A stretch of DNA of 64,000 nucleotides from Parabacteroides goldsteinii (GCF_015550595.1 NZ_JADNBB010000004.1:1-64000); one strand, 5' to 3'. Positions 45,347-55,340 are shown, counted from the stretch's first letter. Program-made: numbers and translations. Notes: generated from the sequence alone by a model not told the origin.

Positions 45347-47134
45347 ATGAAAACGTTAAAATATATATTGTTATGTGCGGGTACTCTTTCTTTTTCAGCA
45401 TGTAATTCCTGGCTGGATGAAGATCCTCAATACAGTATCAACACAAAGACTGCTTTTGAAACAAAGGAAAGCGCACAAATGGCCTTGCAAGGATGTTATG
45501 GCTATATGGCGAATGACAATGGATACGGACAAGCCTGGCAGGAGTTGATGGTGTCGGCTTCCGGCTTTGGATGGTTCCAGACAAACGGTAACGACCAGGA
45601 TGATTATACCTCTTTGCGTGCTATTCCGGCCTCGACCCTTATCAATATGGCTTGGTCGGGTATGTACAAGGTGATCGGTGAAGCGAATGCTTTTATTGCC
45701 AATATCGAAGGGAGCCCTTTGGAGGAGAGCGTCAAACAGACGATGGTTGCAGAAGCTAAATTTCTGCGTGCATTGGCTTATTTCAATGTCGTAACTATCT
45801 GGGGAGATGCGCCTTTTAAAACAACTCCTTCTGCATCCGACGCGGTAGCATTGCCGCGTGTGGAAAAAGCGACTATCCTGGCACAGGTGGAACAGGATTG
45901 GGTGGATGCTTTTAACGATCTGCCGGAGAAAGCCAATGATGGGTTTGCTTCCAAATGGGCAGCCAAAGCTTTTTTAGGTAAATTGTATTATACGCAGGCT
46001 TGCCAGGGCGACCAAGCCGGTTGGGAAAAGGCGAAGGCTTGTTTCGACGAGGTATATAATAAAGGTGTGTATGGTTTGCAACCTAAATTCGCTGATTTAT
46101 TCGTTAACAATGTAACGGGTTCGAAAGAGTCTATTTTTCAGTTGAATTATTCAAGTGCGGGGGCAACCAGTCGTAATCGTGGTAGCTGGCTTTTTGCGCC
46201 GACCAACTCGACTGCCGGTAAGTCATGGAGCCGTATACGTGCTTCGAAGGTTTTATACGATTATTTCAGAGGTACTTATCCCGGTGATCCCCGTTTAGAT
46301 GCTACTTTCCAGTCAAAGTGGAGAAATTATACGGCTAACGGACAGGTGGCGACCCAGGTAGAACCTGTTTCTTCTGCTCGCGACACAACTTATGCTTATC
46401 CGTTGGTAACGTACGATTCAAAAGAAACTCCGGAAGGATGGAATAAATCGAAGTTGTTGGTTGCTGAAATTCCTTACGACCAATTGCCTGATCCGACGAA
46501 CCCGAGCGCATCCGTATTAGGCTCCGGCAAGTATGCGGGAATGGATGAACTGATCAAAAAATATATGGAGAATACGGCTGATAATCAGGGATGGCCTTAT
46601 TTCAAAAAGCCTATCGACCTGGTTGTTTCAGCTCAAAACAGCCATAAAAATATTTTTGTATATCGTTATGCCGATATGCTGCTGATGATGGCTGATGTCT
46701 ATAATGAACTGGGAGATAAAAATAAAGCGATCGACCTGGCAGATGAAGTATTGGCACGTGCACGTCAGTCGGGTAGTGAGCCTTCCGATCAACCGGCACG
46801 TTGGAGTGCTTCTCTGACGAAAGAACAGGTTAAGGAAAAAATCTATTTTGAACGTATTATGGAGTTTGCCGGCGAACCGGGGATGTATCAGATCGTACGA
46901 GCACGCGGAACGGAAATGCTTAAAAAGGCATTGGAACTGAATAATCACCATGAATTGGTATTATTGCATGTCTCAAATACATCGACAGGAGTGAATAATT
47001 TCAGGGATCGTATTTTCAACAATGGTGATTTGAGTGAAGATTTCCTGAAAAAGAATCTATTGTTGCCTATACCAAAAAATGAGATCGACACAAACTCTGC
47101 TATAAATTTCTCAGATAACAATTTCGGGTATTAA
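45347..47134 (+). CDS. SusD/RagB-type lipoprotein, locus B
   Basis: A 595-residue surface glycan-binding lipoprotein with lipobox FSAC (Cys19). SusD hallmarks are EAKFLRALAYFNVVTIWGD in the N-terminal half and FVYRYADMLLMMADVYNELGD and IYFERIMEFAGEPGMYQIVR near residues 425-520. It starts 20 bp after susC. Its sequence is clearly different from the locus A SusD, suggesting a different ligand or region of the same glycan. Confidence 0.95.
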   Translation: MKTLKYILLCAGTLSFSACNSWLDEDPQYSINTKTAFETKESAQMALQGCYGYMANDNGYGQAWQELMVSASGFGWFQTNGNDQDDYTSLRAIPASTLINMAWSGMYKVIGEANAFIANIEGSPLEESVKQTMVAEAKFLRALAYFNVVTIWGDAPFKTTPSASDAVALPRVEKATILAQVEQDWVDAFNDLPEKANDGFASKWAAKAFLGKLYYTQACQGDQAGWEKAKACFDEVYNKGVYGLQPKFADLFVNNVTGSKESIFQLNYSSAGATSRNRGSWLFAPTNSTAGKSWSRIRASKVLYDYFRGTYPGDPRLDATFQSKWRNYTANGQVATQVEPVSSARDTTYAYPLVTYDSKETPEGWNKSKLLVAEIPYDQLPDPTNPSASVLGSGKYAGMDELIKKYMENTADNQGWPYFKKPIDLVVSAQNSHKNIFVYRYADMLLMMADVYNELGDKNKAIDLADEVLARARQSGSEPSDQPARWSASLTKEQVKEKIYFERIMEFAGEPGMYQIVRARGTEMLKKALELNNHHELVLLHVSNTSTGVNNFRDRIFNNGDLSEDFLKKNLLLPIPKNEIDTNSAINFSDNNFGY

Positions 47135-47179
47135 ATAACGCATAGGTATTAGTCCGTTTACCAGGAATTGTATTAAAAA

Positions 47180-47208
47180 AGTGAGGCGCAGTAAGTCTGT
47201 GCCTCGCT
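47180..47208 (+). terminator. Hairpin between susD and sulfatase, locus B
   Basis: AGTGAGGCGCAG at 47180-47191 pairs with CTGTGCCTCGCT at 47197-47208 (two G-U pairs), followed by a short TTGCTTATT. It may be a leaky terminator or a processing site that lowers sulfatase expression. Locus A has only 23 bp at this point and no hairpin. Confidence 0.6.
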
Positions 47209-47247
47209 TTGCTTATTCGAATTATTAATTTTTCAAACGTCAGCGAT

Positions 47248-48816
47248 ATGAAATCAGGTTTACTCTATTCATTAACGGGTACTGCGGCTTTGCTATCTGT
47301 GACTTCCTGTTCCCAGAAAAAAGAAAAGGAAGATGTAAAAAAGCCTTATAATATTGTCTATATTATGACGGATGATCATACGGCACAGATGATGAGTTGC
47401 TATGATACCCGTTATATCCGCACACCGAACCTGGACAGGATCGCTCAGGATGGCGTAAGGTTTACCAACAGTTTTGTCACCAATTCGTTAAGCGGTCCGA
47501 GCCGTGCATGTATGGTGACAGGAAAATTCAGTCATAAAAATGGTTTTACCGATAATACGAATTGTGTTTTTGACAGTTCGCAGCAGACTATGCCCAAACT
47601 GCTGCAGAAAGCCGGCTATCAGACGGCGATCGTAGGAAAGTGGCACCTGGAAAGCCTGCCGACCGGATTTGATTTTTGGGAAATTCTGCCGGGACAGGGG
47701 GATTATTATAATCCGGATTTTATAACCTCTGATAACGATACGATTCGTAAACAGGGATATGTGACGAATATCATCACGGATATGAGCATCGACTGGATGC
47801 AGAACAAACGGGATACGGGCAAACCATTCTGCCTGTTTATTCATCATAAGGCGATCCATCGTAACTGGATGGCTGATACCTGCAACTTGGGTCTGTATGA
47901 GGACAAGACTTTCCAGTTGCCTGATAATTATTACGATACCTATGAAGGGCGTCTGGCTGCGGCTACACAGGAAATGAGCGTAATCAAGGATATGGATCTT
48001 ATCTACGATCTGAAAATGCTGCGTACGGATAAGGATAGCCGCCTGAAAAGCTTATATGAAAAGTTTTACGGACGTATGGATGCGGAACAGAAAGCCGTTT
48101 GGGATAATTTCTACGATCCGATCATAAAAGACTTTTATGCCAGGAATCTGAAAGGCAAGGAGCTGGCTGAATGGAAATATCAGCGGTATATGCGTGATTA
48201 TGCCAAGACCGTTAAGTCGTTGGATGATAACGTTGGCCGCGTACTGGATTATCTGAAAGAAAATAACCTGTTGGAGAATACGCTGGTGGTCTATACTTCC
48301 GATCAGGGGTTCTATATGGGCGAACATGGTTGGTTCGATAAACGTTTTATGTACGAGGAGTCTATGCATACCCCTCTGATAATGTGTTTACCTGCCGGTT
48401 TTGATAAGCGGGGAGATATTTCGCAAATGGTTCAGAATATCGATTATGCTCCTACATTCCTGGAATTGGCCGGTGCTGAAATTCCTGCTGACATACAGGG
48501 CGAATCGCTGTTGCCTTTGCTGAAAGGGGAGAATCCGGAGGATTGGCGGACTTCCATGTATTATCATTTCTATGAATATCCGGCGGAACATATGGTTAAA
48601 CGGCATTATGGTGTGCGTACCGACCGTTATAAGCTGATCCATTTCTATAATGATATCGATAGCTGGGAGTTGTTCGATTTACAGAATGATCCTCATGAAA
48701 TGAATAATGTGTATAGTCAAAAGGAATATGAACAGGTTGTAAAGGATATGAAACAGGAATTGCTCCGATTGCAGGAGAAATATGACGATCCGATCCGATT
48801 GACGCAAAATCGATAA
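47248..48816 (+). CDS. S1-family sulfatase lipoprotein (Ser-type), locus B
   Basis: A 522-residue paralogue of the locus A sulfatase. The start at 47248 gives the signal peptide and lipobox SVTSC (Cys21); upstream in-frame codons lie inside the hairpin region. Ser82-Gly-Pro-Ser-Arg is the formylglycine motif, again the serine form that needs anSME. Shared motifs are DDHTAQMM, GKWHLESLPTGFDFW, TSDQGFYMGEHGWFDKRFMYEES and HYGVRTDRYKLIHFY. Close similarity along the whole length suggests the same bond type as its paralogue, tentatively 6-O-sulfated N-acetylglucosamine. Confidence 0.93.
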   Translation: MKSGLLYSLTGTAALLSVTSCSQKKEKEDVKKPYNIVYIMTDDHTAQMMSCYDTRYIRTPNLDRIAQDGVRFTNSFVTNSLSGPSRACMVTGKFSHKNGFTDNTNCVFDSSQQTMPKLLQKAGYQTAIVGKWHLESLPTGFDFWEILPGQGDYYNPDFITSDNDTIRKQGYVTNIITDMSIDWMQNKRDTGKPFCLFIHHKAIHRNWMADTCNLGLYEDKTFQLPDNYYDTYEGRLAAATQEMSVIKDMDLIYDLKMLRTDKDSRLKSLYEKFYGRMDAEQKAVWDNFYDPIIKDFYARNLKGKELAEWKYQRYMRDYAKTVKSLDDNVGRVLDYLKENNLLENTLVVYTSDQGFYMGEHGWFDKRFMYEESMHTPLIMCLPAGFDKRGDISQMVQNIDYAPTFLELAGAEIPADIQGESLLPLLKGENPEDWRTSMYYHFYEYPAEHMVKRHYGVRTDRYKLIHFYNDIDSWELFDLQNDPHEMNNVYSQKEYEQVVKDMKQELLRLQEKYDDPIRLTQNR

Positions 48817-48831
48817 TGACGAGATTAAGCT

Positions 48832-48902
48832 AAAGGGGTTGTCTAAAAAGTCACTCATTCGTCCTGGAGAAGAGTCAAAAATACTTTTTAGACAGCCCCT
48901 TT
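48832..48902. terminator. Long-stem hairpin after locus B (terminator or MITE-like)
   Basis: 20-bp arms at 48832-48851 and 48883-48902 (one G-U pair) flank a 31-bp loop, ending in a T-run. The core GTCTAAAAAGT/ACTTTTTAGAC is unusually long for an intrinsic terminator. It resembles a paired-end small repeat reused as a bidirectional terminator between convergent genes. Confidence 0.7.
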
Positions 48903-48923
48903 TTATGGGATTATGATAAATCT

Positions 48924-49760
48924 TTAATTTTCCGTGTTACTCTCCAGTTTATTCTTCAGATAAGCGATTCTGTTTGTCGATTTATCCTTTTCTTTTATCA
49001 GATTTTCCAGATCGCTTAATACTATTGCCAGATCATAAGTTGCTGCGATCGCTTTTTTGTCGCCATCTGCAATATATAATGTATAAGGTTTACCACCTGT
49101 ATATTCTGCTTTGATACGTTCTTTTACGTTTGTGGCGATAAACTTGGCAGCATCAAGACCTTTTTCACCTTTATAAGTAACAACCTCGGTTGTCTTTCCC
49201 AGATCCTTGAAACGGTAATTTACTCCACCGTCGTAAGCAATCGAAGCAGTTTCGGCAAACTGACCGTCCGGCGTACTGACTTTTAATCCTGTATGATTGA
49301 TCGGTGCACCGCCATAGAAAACGCTGGCAAGATAGATTTCGCCTTTTTCATTAACTCCGCTACGGATATAACAACGTTGAACGTTCCGTTCTATCGTCTG
49401 TTGTTTCCAGATATAATTCCCGATTTCTTCGTAGACACTATCTTTTTCGAAAGCGAATCCTTTTTTCAAAGTCTCGGCTTCTTCTATTTTAATAGGGAGC
49501 AAGCTGTCACAAAATGCAATAGTCCGTTCCGCCTCTTTTAATTCAACCTGGCGCATCAGGGCCAGACCTTCTTTCAAAACCTTGTATTCTTTTGGGTAGA
49601 GAGCACGCAGACTGTCTATTTCGCTTTTTGCAGCGAAGAATTCATTTCTTTCGTACATGCTTCTCGCATTATCCAGTCGGGCTTGTGCCTCTTTCTCCGT
49701 TTGGTTGCATCCAGCCAGGGTAATGGCGGCAAATGCGATACATATTGCTGACTTCTTCAT
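48924..49760 (-). CDS. Lipoprotein of unknown function with coiled-coil ends
   Basis: A 278-residue protein with signal peptide and lipobox (LAGC, Cys18). The N-terminal 100 residues are helical and charged (ARLDNARSMYERNEFFAAKSEIDSL), like a TPR-type or coiled-coil segment, and the last 40 residues are again coiled coil (LENLIKEKDKSTNRIAYLKNKLE). The middle has a beta-rich part (GEIYLASVFYGGAPINHTG). I do not recognise a named family. It is divergent from the CCA-adding enzyme gene with touching promoters. Confidence 0.8.
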   Translation of the reverse strand: MKKSAICIAFAAITLAGCNQTEKEAQARLDNARSMYERNEFFAAKSEIDSLRALYPKEYKVLKEGLALMRQVELKEAERTIAFCDSLLPIKIEEAETLKKGFAFEKDSVYEEIGNYIWKQQTIERNVQRCYIRSGVNEKGEIYLASVFYGGAPINHTGLKVSTPDGQFAETASIAYDGGVNYRFKDLGKTTEVVTYKGEKGLDAAKFIATNVKERIKAEYTGGKPYTLYIADGDKKAIAATYDLAIVLSDLENLIKEKDKSTNRIAYLKNKLESNTEN

Positions 49761-49784
49761 GTTGTTTAGCTTATTCGTTCTGTC

Positions 49785-49811
49785 TGCAAAGATATATTTT
49801 TTATCTTTGCA
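49785..49811. promoter_or_regulatory. Back-to-back divergent -7 elements forming a palindrome
   Basis: TGCAAAGATA (49785-49794) and TATCTTTGCA (49802-49811) are perfect inverted repeats 7 bp apart. Each contains TATCTTTG, one for the lipoprotein gene (minus) and one for the cca gene (plus). A minus-strand -33 TTG lies 21 bp away (plus-strand CAA at 49816-49818). Confidence 0.65.
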
Positions 49812-49839
49812 GTCTCAATCAGTGAGATAAATAAAGCGA

Positions 49840-51270
49840 ATGTATATAGATCAGGAAGATATTTTAAATCATATATCGGCTAAGCCGTTCCACATAATAT
49901 CAGAGGCTGCAGACGAGTTAGGTGTTGAAGCTTACGTGATTGGTGGTTACGTCAGGGATATTTTTTTATACCGTCCTTCAAAAGATATAGATGTAGTTGC
50001 AGTAGGCAGCGGAATAGAATTAGCAAAAGCAGTAGCTAATAAGTTGGGTAAAAAGACACATTTATCCGTGTTCAAAAACTTTGGAACGGCACAGGTAAAA
50101 TCCGGTGACCTGGAGATTGAGTTTGTCGGTGCCCGGAAAGAATCTTACAGCCATGACAGTCGGAAACCAATCGTGGAAGACGGTACGCTTGAAGACGACC
50201 AGAACCGGCGCGATTTTACGATCAATGCGTTGGCTTTGTGCCTGAATAAAGACCGTTATGGAGAACTGGTGGATCCTTTCGGAGGTTTGGATGATATGGA
50301 TAATCTGATTATCCGTACGCCGCTCGATCCGGATATAACCTTCAGCGATGATCCGCTGCGTATGATGCGTGCTGTCCGTTTTGCATCTCAACTAGGCTTC
50401 TTTATCCATCCCGACACGTTCGATGCGATCGAGCGTAACAAGGAACGAATCTCCATTATATCTAAGGAACGGATTGTGGATGAGTTGAATAAGATTGTAC
50501 TTTCCCCCAAGCCTTCTGTCGGTTTTGAACTTTTGGATAAAAGCGGATTACTACAACTGATATTCCCTGAATTATGTGCACTGAAAGGCGCAGAAACGAA
50601 AGAAGGGATCGGACATAAGGATAATTTTGCTCATACATTAATGGTATTAGACCGTCTGAGCAAAACAACAGATAATTTGTGGCTTCGTTGGAGTGCAATC
50701 TTTCATGATATAGGGAAGCCGGCCACCAAACGTTTTGATCCTCGTTTGGGCTGGACATTCCATAACCATAATTTTATCGGTGAGCGTATGCTGCCGGGAA
50801 TTTTCCGTCGTATGAAGCTACCGATGAACGAAAAGATGAAATATGTCCAGAAAATGGTGACTCTGCATATGCGTCCCATTGCGTTGGCAGATGACGAGGT
50901 GACGGACTCGGCTATCCGCCGTCTTCTTTTCGATGCCGGAGACGACATAGACGATTTGATGAAGCTATGCGAAGCAGATATAACCAGTAAGAACCCGGAG
51001 AAAGTGCGTCGTTTTCTCAATAACTTCCGTTTGGTTCGTGAAAAGCTGGCTGAAATAGAAGAAAAAGACCGGGTGCGGAATTTTCAGCCTCCTGTTTCCG
51101 GTGAGGAGATTATGGAAACATTTGCCCTTCCTCCTTCTCAACCTGTAGGAGTGTTAAAAGAAGCCATCAAAAATGCAATCCTGGATGGTGTAATACCCAA
51201 TGAATACGAGGCAGCCAAACAGTTTATGTTGGAACGGGCGGCAAAGATGGGATTAACTCCGGTAAAATAA
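49840..51270 (+). CDS. cca: CCA tRNA nucleotidyltransferase with HD domain
   Basis: Adds or repairs the 3-prime CCA end of tRNAs; the tRNA-Ala gene in this window lacks an encoded CCA. Class II nucleotidyltransferase motifs are visible: GGYVRD at residues 35-40, the metal-binding Asp49 and Asp51 (KDIDVVAVG), the nucleotide-recognition region RRDFTINAL (123-131), and [12 protein letters not shown]. An HD phosphohydrolase domain follows (His259, His265, His289-Asp290 in AIFHDIGKP). The 476 residues match the Bacteroidetes HD-containing form, which can also remove 2-prime,3-prime-cyclic phosphates in some relatives. Confidence 0.95.
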   Translation: MYIDQEDILNHISAKPFHIISEAADELGVEAYVIGGYVRDIFLYRPSKDIDVVAVGSGIELAKAVANKLGKKTHLSVFKNFGTAQVKSGDLEIEFVGARKESYSHDSRKPIVEDGTLEDDQNRRDFTINALALCLNKDRYGELVDPFGGLDDMDNLIIRTPLDPDITFSDDPLRMMRAVRFASQLGFFIHPDTFDAIERNKERISIISKERIVDELNKIVLSPKPSVGFELLDKSGLLQLIFPELCALKGAETKEGIGHKDNFAHTLMVLDRLSKTTDNLWLRWSAIFHDIGKPATKRFDPRLGWTFHNHNFIGERMLPGIFRRMKLPMNEKMKYVQKMVTLHMRPIALADDEVTDSAIRRLLFDAGDDIDDLMKLCEADITSKNPEKVRRFLNNFRLVREKLAEIEEKDRVRNFQPPVSGEEIMETFALPPSQPVGVLKEAIKNAILDGVIPNEYEAAKQFMLERAAKMGLTPVK

Positions 51271-51330
51271 TTAATATCCGTAACTTAATTGTTCTACTTT
51301 TATATAAAGGATTACGAAATGTGATCTATA

Positions 51331-51381
51331 AATAGTCAGAGTCGGCTTTCTTATTCGAGAGGTCGATTCTGACTATTTTTA
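51331..51381. terminator. Bidirectional terminator between cca and the XRE gene
   Basis: AATAGTCAGAGTCG at 51331-51344 pairs with CGATTCTGACTATT at 51364-51377 (one G-U pair), followed by a T-run. Both flanking genes converge on it. Confidence 0.85.
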
Positions 51382-51400
51382 TTTTCCGGAAGAATAAAGA

Positions 51401-51736
51401 CTACTTTCCTTTTAATAACTCTGTCGCTTGATCTCCGAAGACGATTTTTAATACTTGCTCTTTTTTGTCGTTGTCTAACTTGATTTGTAAGACAGTTTCT
51501 GCTGATATATTATTGTCTCTACTCAAGACGTATTTTTCAGGATATGCAATAATATCTATTACTGATTCTTGCAAAGCATTTGCAATTTGTAATAATGTAT
51601 TATACTTTAACTCCCGTTCACCGGACATGATAAGACTGAAGCCAGCCTGTTTTATTCCAATCTGACTGGCTAGATATTCTTGGAAATACCCTTTATTCCT
51701 GCGAATTGCGTCTATATTTCTTAATATATCGTTCAT
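51401..51736 (-). CDS. XRE-family helix-turn-helix regulator
   Basis: A 111-residue protein with an HTH-XRE domain at about residues 8-62 (EYLASQIGIKQAGFSLIMSGERELKYNTLLQIANAL) and a C-terminal tail of about 45 residues without a known domain. It lies divergent from locus C susC across a 494-bp gap containing repeats, so it could act on that promoter, but glycan loci are rarely controlled by XRE proteins. It may instead be an orphan regulator. Confidence 0.85.
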   Translation of the reverse strand: MNDILRNIDAIRRNKGYFQEYLASQIGIKQAGFSLIMSGERELKYNTLLQIANALQESVIDIIAYPEKYVLSRDNNISAETVLQIKLDNDKKEQVLKIVFGDQATELLKGK

Positions 51737-51802
51737 GTGGGCAATTTAACATTTGTGGTTTGAATAAATAAGCGATCTCTGTAATAAAAAATTGCACTTT
51801 TA

Positions 51803-51833
51803 TTTGCTAATATAACAAAATGCAATATCTTTG
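51803..51833 (+). promoter_or_regulatory. Promoter of locus C
   Basis: TTTG at 51803-51806 and TATCTTTG at 51826-51833 are separated by 19 bp, a full match to the Bacteroidetes promoter form. Confidence 0.65.
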
Positions 51834-51956
51834 CCGTTGTGATATTCTTAATTCTCTTAATAGACTGTTTGTTCCCTTTTTGAAACATTTCGCTATTAAG
51901 TCTAATTGTTAACCAAATTTATTTGAATATGATATTGATATATAATGTGTTGTGAT

Positions 51957-51981
51957 TATCGGAAAAATAGATTTTCCGATA
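51957..51981. promoter_or_regulatory. Inverted repeat in the locus C leader
   Basis: TATCGGAAAA (51957-51966) and TTTTCCGATA (51972-51981) are perfect inverted repeats with a 5-nt gap. It may be an operator or an RNA hairpin in the leader; it lies between the two copies of the 25-bp repeat. Confidence 0.55.
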
Positions 51982-52230
51982 TTGGAATGAACGGGCCAAT
52001 TATCTTTGATTGTATAGCTTGTTAAAATTGTTCTTGTGGTATCTCCGTAATAAAGATTGCACTTTGTTAAGTTATGGGGAAGACAAAATCTAAGTTTTTA
52101 TAATTCACTACTATTCATTTTAATATTGATTGCCTATGATTATGAATTTTTAAATCCAATGTTTAGAATCGGATATGTAATAGTATCCATTGTGTTTTTT
52201 AACCTTATATTCATTTAATAACAGACAAAA

Positions 52231-55200
52231 ATGAAAGAATCTATTTTAGATGTACATTTAGAAAAATGTCGTGCTAAAAGCAATTTACTCAGAATGTTAA
52301 CCTTATTGCTTTTTGCATTATGTACGACGACAGTATTTGCTCAACAGAAAAATATCAGGGGAACTGTTATCGACGCCTCAGGTGATCCCCTTATTGGTGT
52401 AAATGTTTCTGTAAAAGGAACTACGATCGGTATTATAACCGATATGGATGGTAAATATCAACTGGAAGTACCGGCTAATGCTACACTTGTCTTTTCTTAT
52501 ATCGGCTACCAGACGCAGGAGATTGCGGTAGGTACTCAATCATCGATCAATGTAACATTAAAAGAGGACACTCAGAAACTGGACGAGGTTGTAGTAGTAG
52601 GTTATGGAGTACAGAAAAAGGTAACGGTTACAGGTGCTGTCGCCAGTGTATCGGGGGAGGAGCTGAAAGCGTCTCCGACGACCAACTTGTCAAACGGTAT
52701 GGTCGGTCGTATGCCTGGGGTCATCGGCTTTCAAACAGCAGATGAACCGGGCGGTGGTGGAACAACAATCCGTATACGTGGTACTAACTCTCTTGGTAGT
52801 AATGATCCGTTAGTTGTAATCGATGGTGTGCCTGATCGTGATGGAGGTATGAACCGTTTGAATCCGACTGAAATCGAATCTATTTCAGTTTTGAAAGATG
52901 CCGCTGCCGCTATTTATGGTGCTCGTGCTGCTATGGGGTCGTTTTGATTACGACAAAGCGTGGAAAGGAAGGTAAGCCGGTTGTTTCATTCAATGCAAGT
53001 GCCGGTTTCTCGAAACCGACTCGCTTACCAAAGATGACGAACTCCTATGAATATGCTACAATGCTGAATGAAGTGCTTCCGGGTTCTTTCTCTGATGAAC
53101 AAATCGAAGGCTTCCGTACACACGCTGATCCATGGAAATATCCGGATACAGATTGGTTTGGTGAAATTGTTAAACCTGCTTCTCCTCTGTATCGGGCTGA
53201 TATAGGTGTATCCGGAGGTACGGATAAAGTTAAGTATTATGTCAACTTTGGAGCCAATGGCGAAGACGGTCTGTATAAAAACTCCGCTAACCGTTATGAC
53301 CAGTATAGCTTGCGTACAAACCTGGATGTTAAAACCAGTCAGTATGTTGATTTCCAGATTGGAGCTACTGCCCGTTTGGAAGATACCAAATATCCGGCCA
53401 AGGGAGCCGGTGATATCTTCGGTAGTGCACGTCGTACCCGCCCGGATCAACCGGCCTGGTGGCCGACAGGCGAGCCCGGTCCGGCTATCGAACGTGGTGA
53501 TAATCCTGCCGTAACAAGTACGGATCTGGCAGGTTTCGACCATTATAAAAACCAGTATATCCAGAACAACTTGGCTGTAAATGTCAAAGTACCTTGGGTT
53601 GAAGGCTTGACGTTACGTGGTAATGCTTCTTATGATATCCATTTTATGAATCGTAGAAAAATGCAAAAACCGGTTTACCTGTATTCTTGGGACGGAGTGA
53701 ACGAAAGCAGTGAAGGATTGAATGCTTCCAAGCAGTGGATCGATGCACCGACATTAGAGCGTAAGCATACCGAGCAACTGGGTTGGATGCTAAACGGTTT
53801 GATCGACTACAATCGCACATTTGGACAGCATACTCTCGGTGTAACGTTCGGTATGGAAGGGCAAAAAAAACAATATGAGGAGACTTTAGCTTATCGCCAG
53901 GGTTTTATCTCTGATAGTAAACCTGAACTGAATCTTGGCGGTGAAGAAGGGCAAATGGCAAACGGTTACTCCTGGAAAGAAACTCGTTTGAACTATTTCG
54001 GTCGTGTGTCTTACAACTATTTGGAACGTTATTTATTTGAGTTCGTTTGGCGTGTCGACGGTTCTTACCGTTTCCCTAAAGATGAACGTTACGGTTTCTT
54101 TCCTGGAGTATCGTTGGCATGGCGTGCTTCTGAAGAGGGATGGTGGAAGGAGAATATTCGTTTCATAGACTACTTCAAGTTACGTGGTTCTGTTTCGCAG
54201 ACCGGTAATGACGCTCTTGTGGACTCAGATGGTAATTATGATCATTCTATTCAATATTTGACGACATATGCATTCAACAATGCCGGTACGACATTTGGGG
54301 GAATTGAGAATAAACGTCTATATCCAAGCCGTACTCCAAACCCGAATATCACATGGGAGGTAGGAACAACTTACAACGTTGGGCTGGATCTTAAATTCTT
54401 GCAGAATCGTTTAAGTTGGGAAACGGATATCTTCTATCACAAACGTACAAATATGTTGATATCACGTAATGCATCCCTGTCGGAAATCACTGGTATTACT
54501 CTACCTCGTGAAAACTTGGGTGAAATGAAGAATCGTGGTTTCGAATCTTTAGTCAGCTGGCAGGATAAGATCGGTCAGGTAGAATATGGGGTTGCTTTGA
54601 ATATGACTTATGCAAAAAACAAGATCACTTTCTGGGATGAAGTACAGAACGTGCCTGAATATCAGTTCTCGACGGGTAGACCCGTAGGTAGTCGTAATTT
54701 GCTGTACTATGTAGCGGATGGCATTTTCCGCAACCAGGCTGAAATAGATGAGGCGAGGGCTAAGGGACTATTATACTCTGATAATACAGTTCCGGGTGAT
54801 ATTCGTTTTAAAGATATGAACGGGGATGGTAAAATCGACGGTTTGGATCGTGTTCGTCCGGACAAGAACCAGGAGCCGCGATTCGTAGCCGGTCTGACGC
54901 TGACGGCTAAATGGAAAGGTTGGGATGTGATGTTGTTGTTCCAAGGGGCAACAGGTGCTCAGGTTTATATCGAAACCTGGTCTGGTCTGGTCGGAAACTA
55001 TCTAAAGAGTGATTACGAAAAGCGTTGGACACCGGAGAATCCGAACTCGGAAGGTCCGCGTGCATGGGATCGTGAAAACCAATACTGGATTAACAATGAT
55101 AATACATATTTCCTGAGAAACGCTGATTATTTGCGCCTGAAAAATGCTGAACTCGGTTATACTTTCCGTTTCGAAGGATTGAAGAAAGCGGGTATTTCAA

Positions 55201-55340
55201 ATTTACGCCTCTATGCGAATGGTAGTAACTTGTTTACTATTGATGGTGTAAAGGACGCCGACCCGGAACAACGTGATGGTAGTATCGGTGGCTATCCCTT
55301 AAGAAAAATTATCAACTTCGGAGTTCAAGCAACATTTTAA
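52231..55340 (+). pseudogene. SusC/RagA-type transporter of locus C, broken by a one-base frameshift
   Basis: The reading frame opens at 52231 with a signal peptide (LLLFALCTTTVFAQ), a carboxypeptidase-regulatory-like domain and the start of the plug (DEVVVVGYG, VLKDAAAAIYGARAAMG), then stops at 52947. The rest of the plug and the barrel (ITTKRGKEGKPVVSFN to GVQATF) continue in another frame from about 52944. Adding one G to the run at 52935-52938 would read AAMGVVLITTKRG and restore a protein of about 1036 residues. Everything else looks intact, so this is either a sequencing error, a recent loss, or a slippage site. With repair it is a normal STN-less SusC paired with the SusD that follows. 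Confidence 0.85.

Larger units (their letters stand above)
51775..52065. repeat. 25-bp imperfect direct repeat, two copies
   Basis: Copy one (51775-51800) and copy two (52041-52065) share ATCTCYGTAATAAA, then ATTGCACTTT, with one substitution and a one- to two-base length change in the A-run. They are 266 bp apart and bracket the promoter and hairpin. They could be binding sites for the adjacent XRE protein. Confidence 0.6.
51737..52230. other. 494-bp control region between the XRE gene and locus C
   Basis: Contains no gene. It holds a promoter (51803-51833), a second -7-like TATCTTTG (52001-52008), a 25-bp element repeated at 51775 and 52041, and a perfect 10-bp inverted repeat (51957-51981). 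If the first promoter is used, the susC mRNA leader is about 390 nt. Confidence 0.6.
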
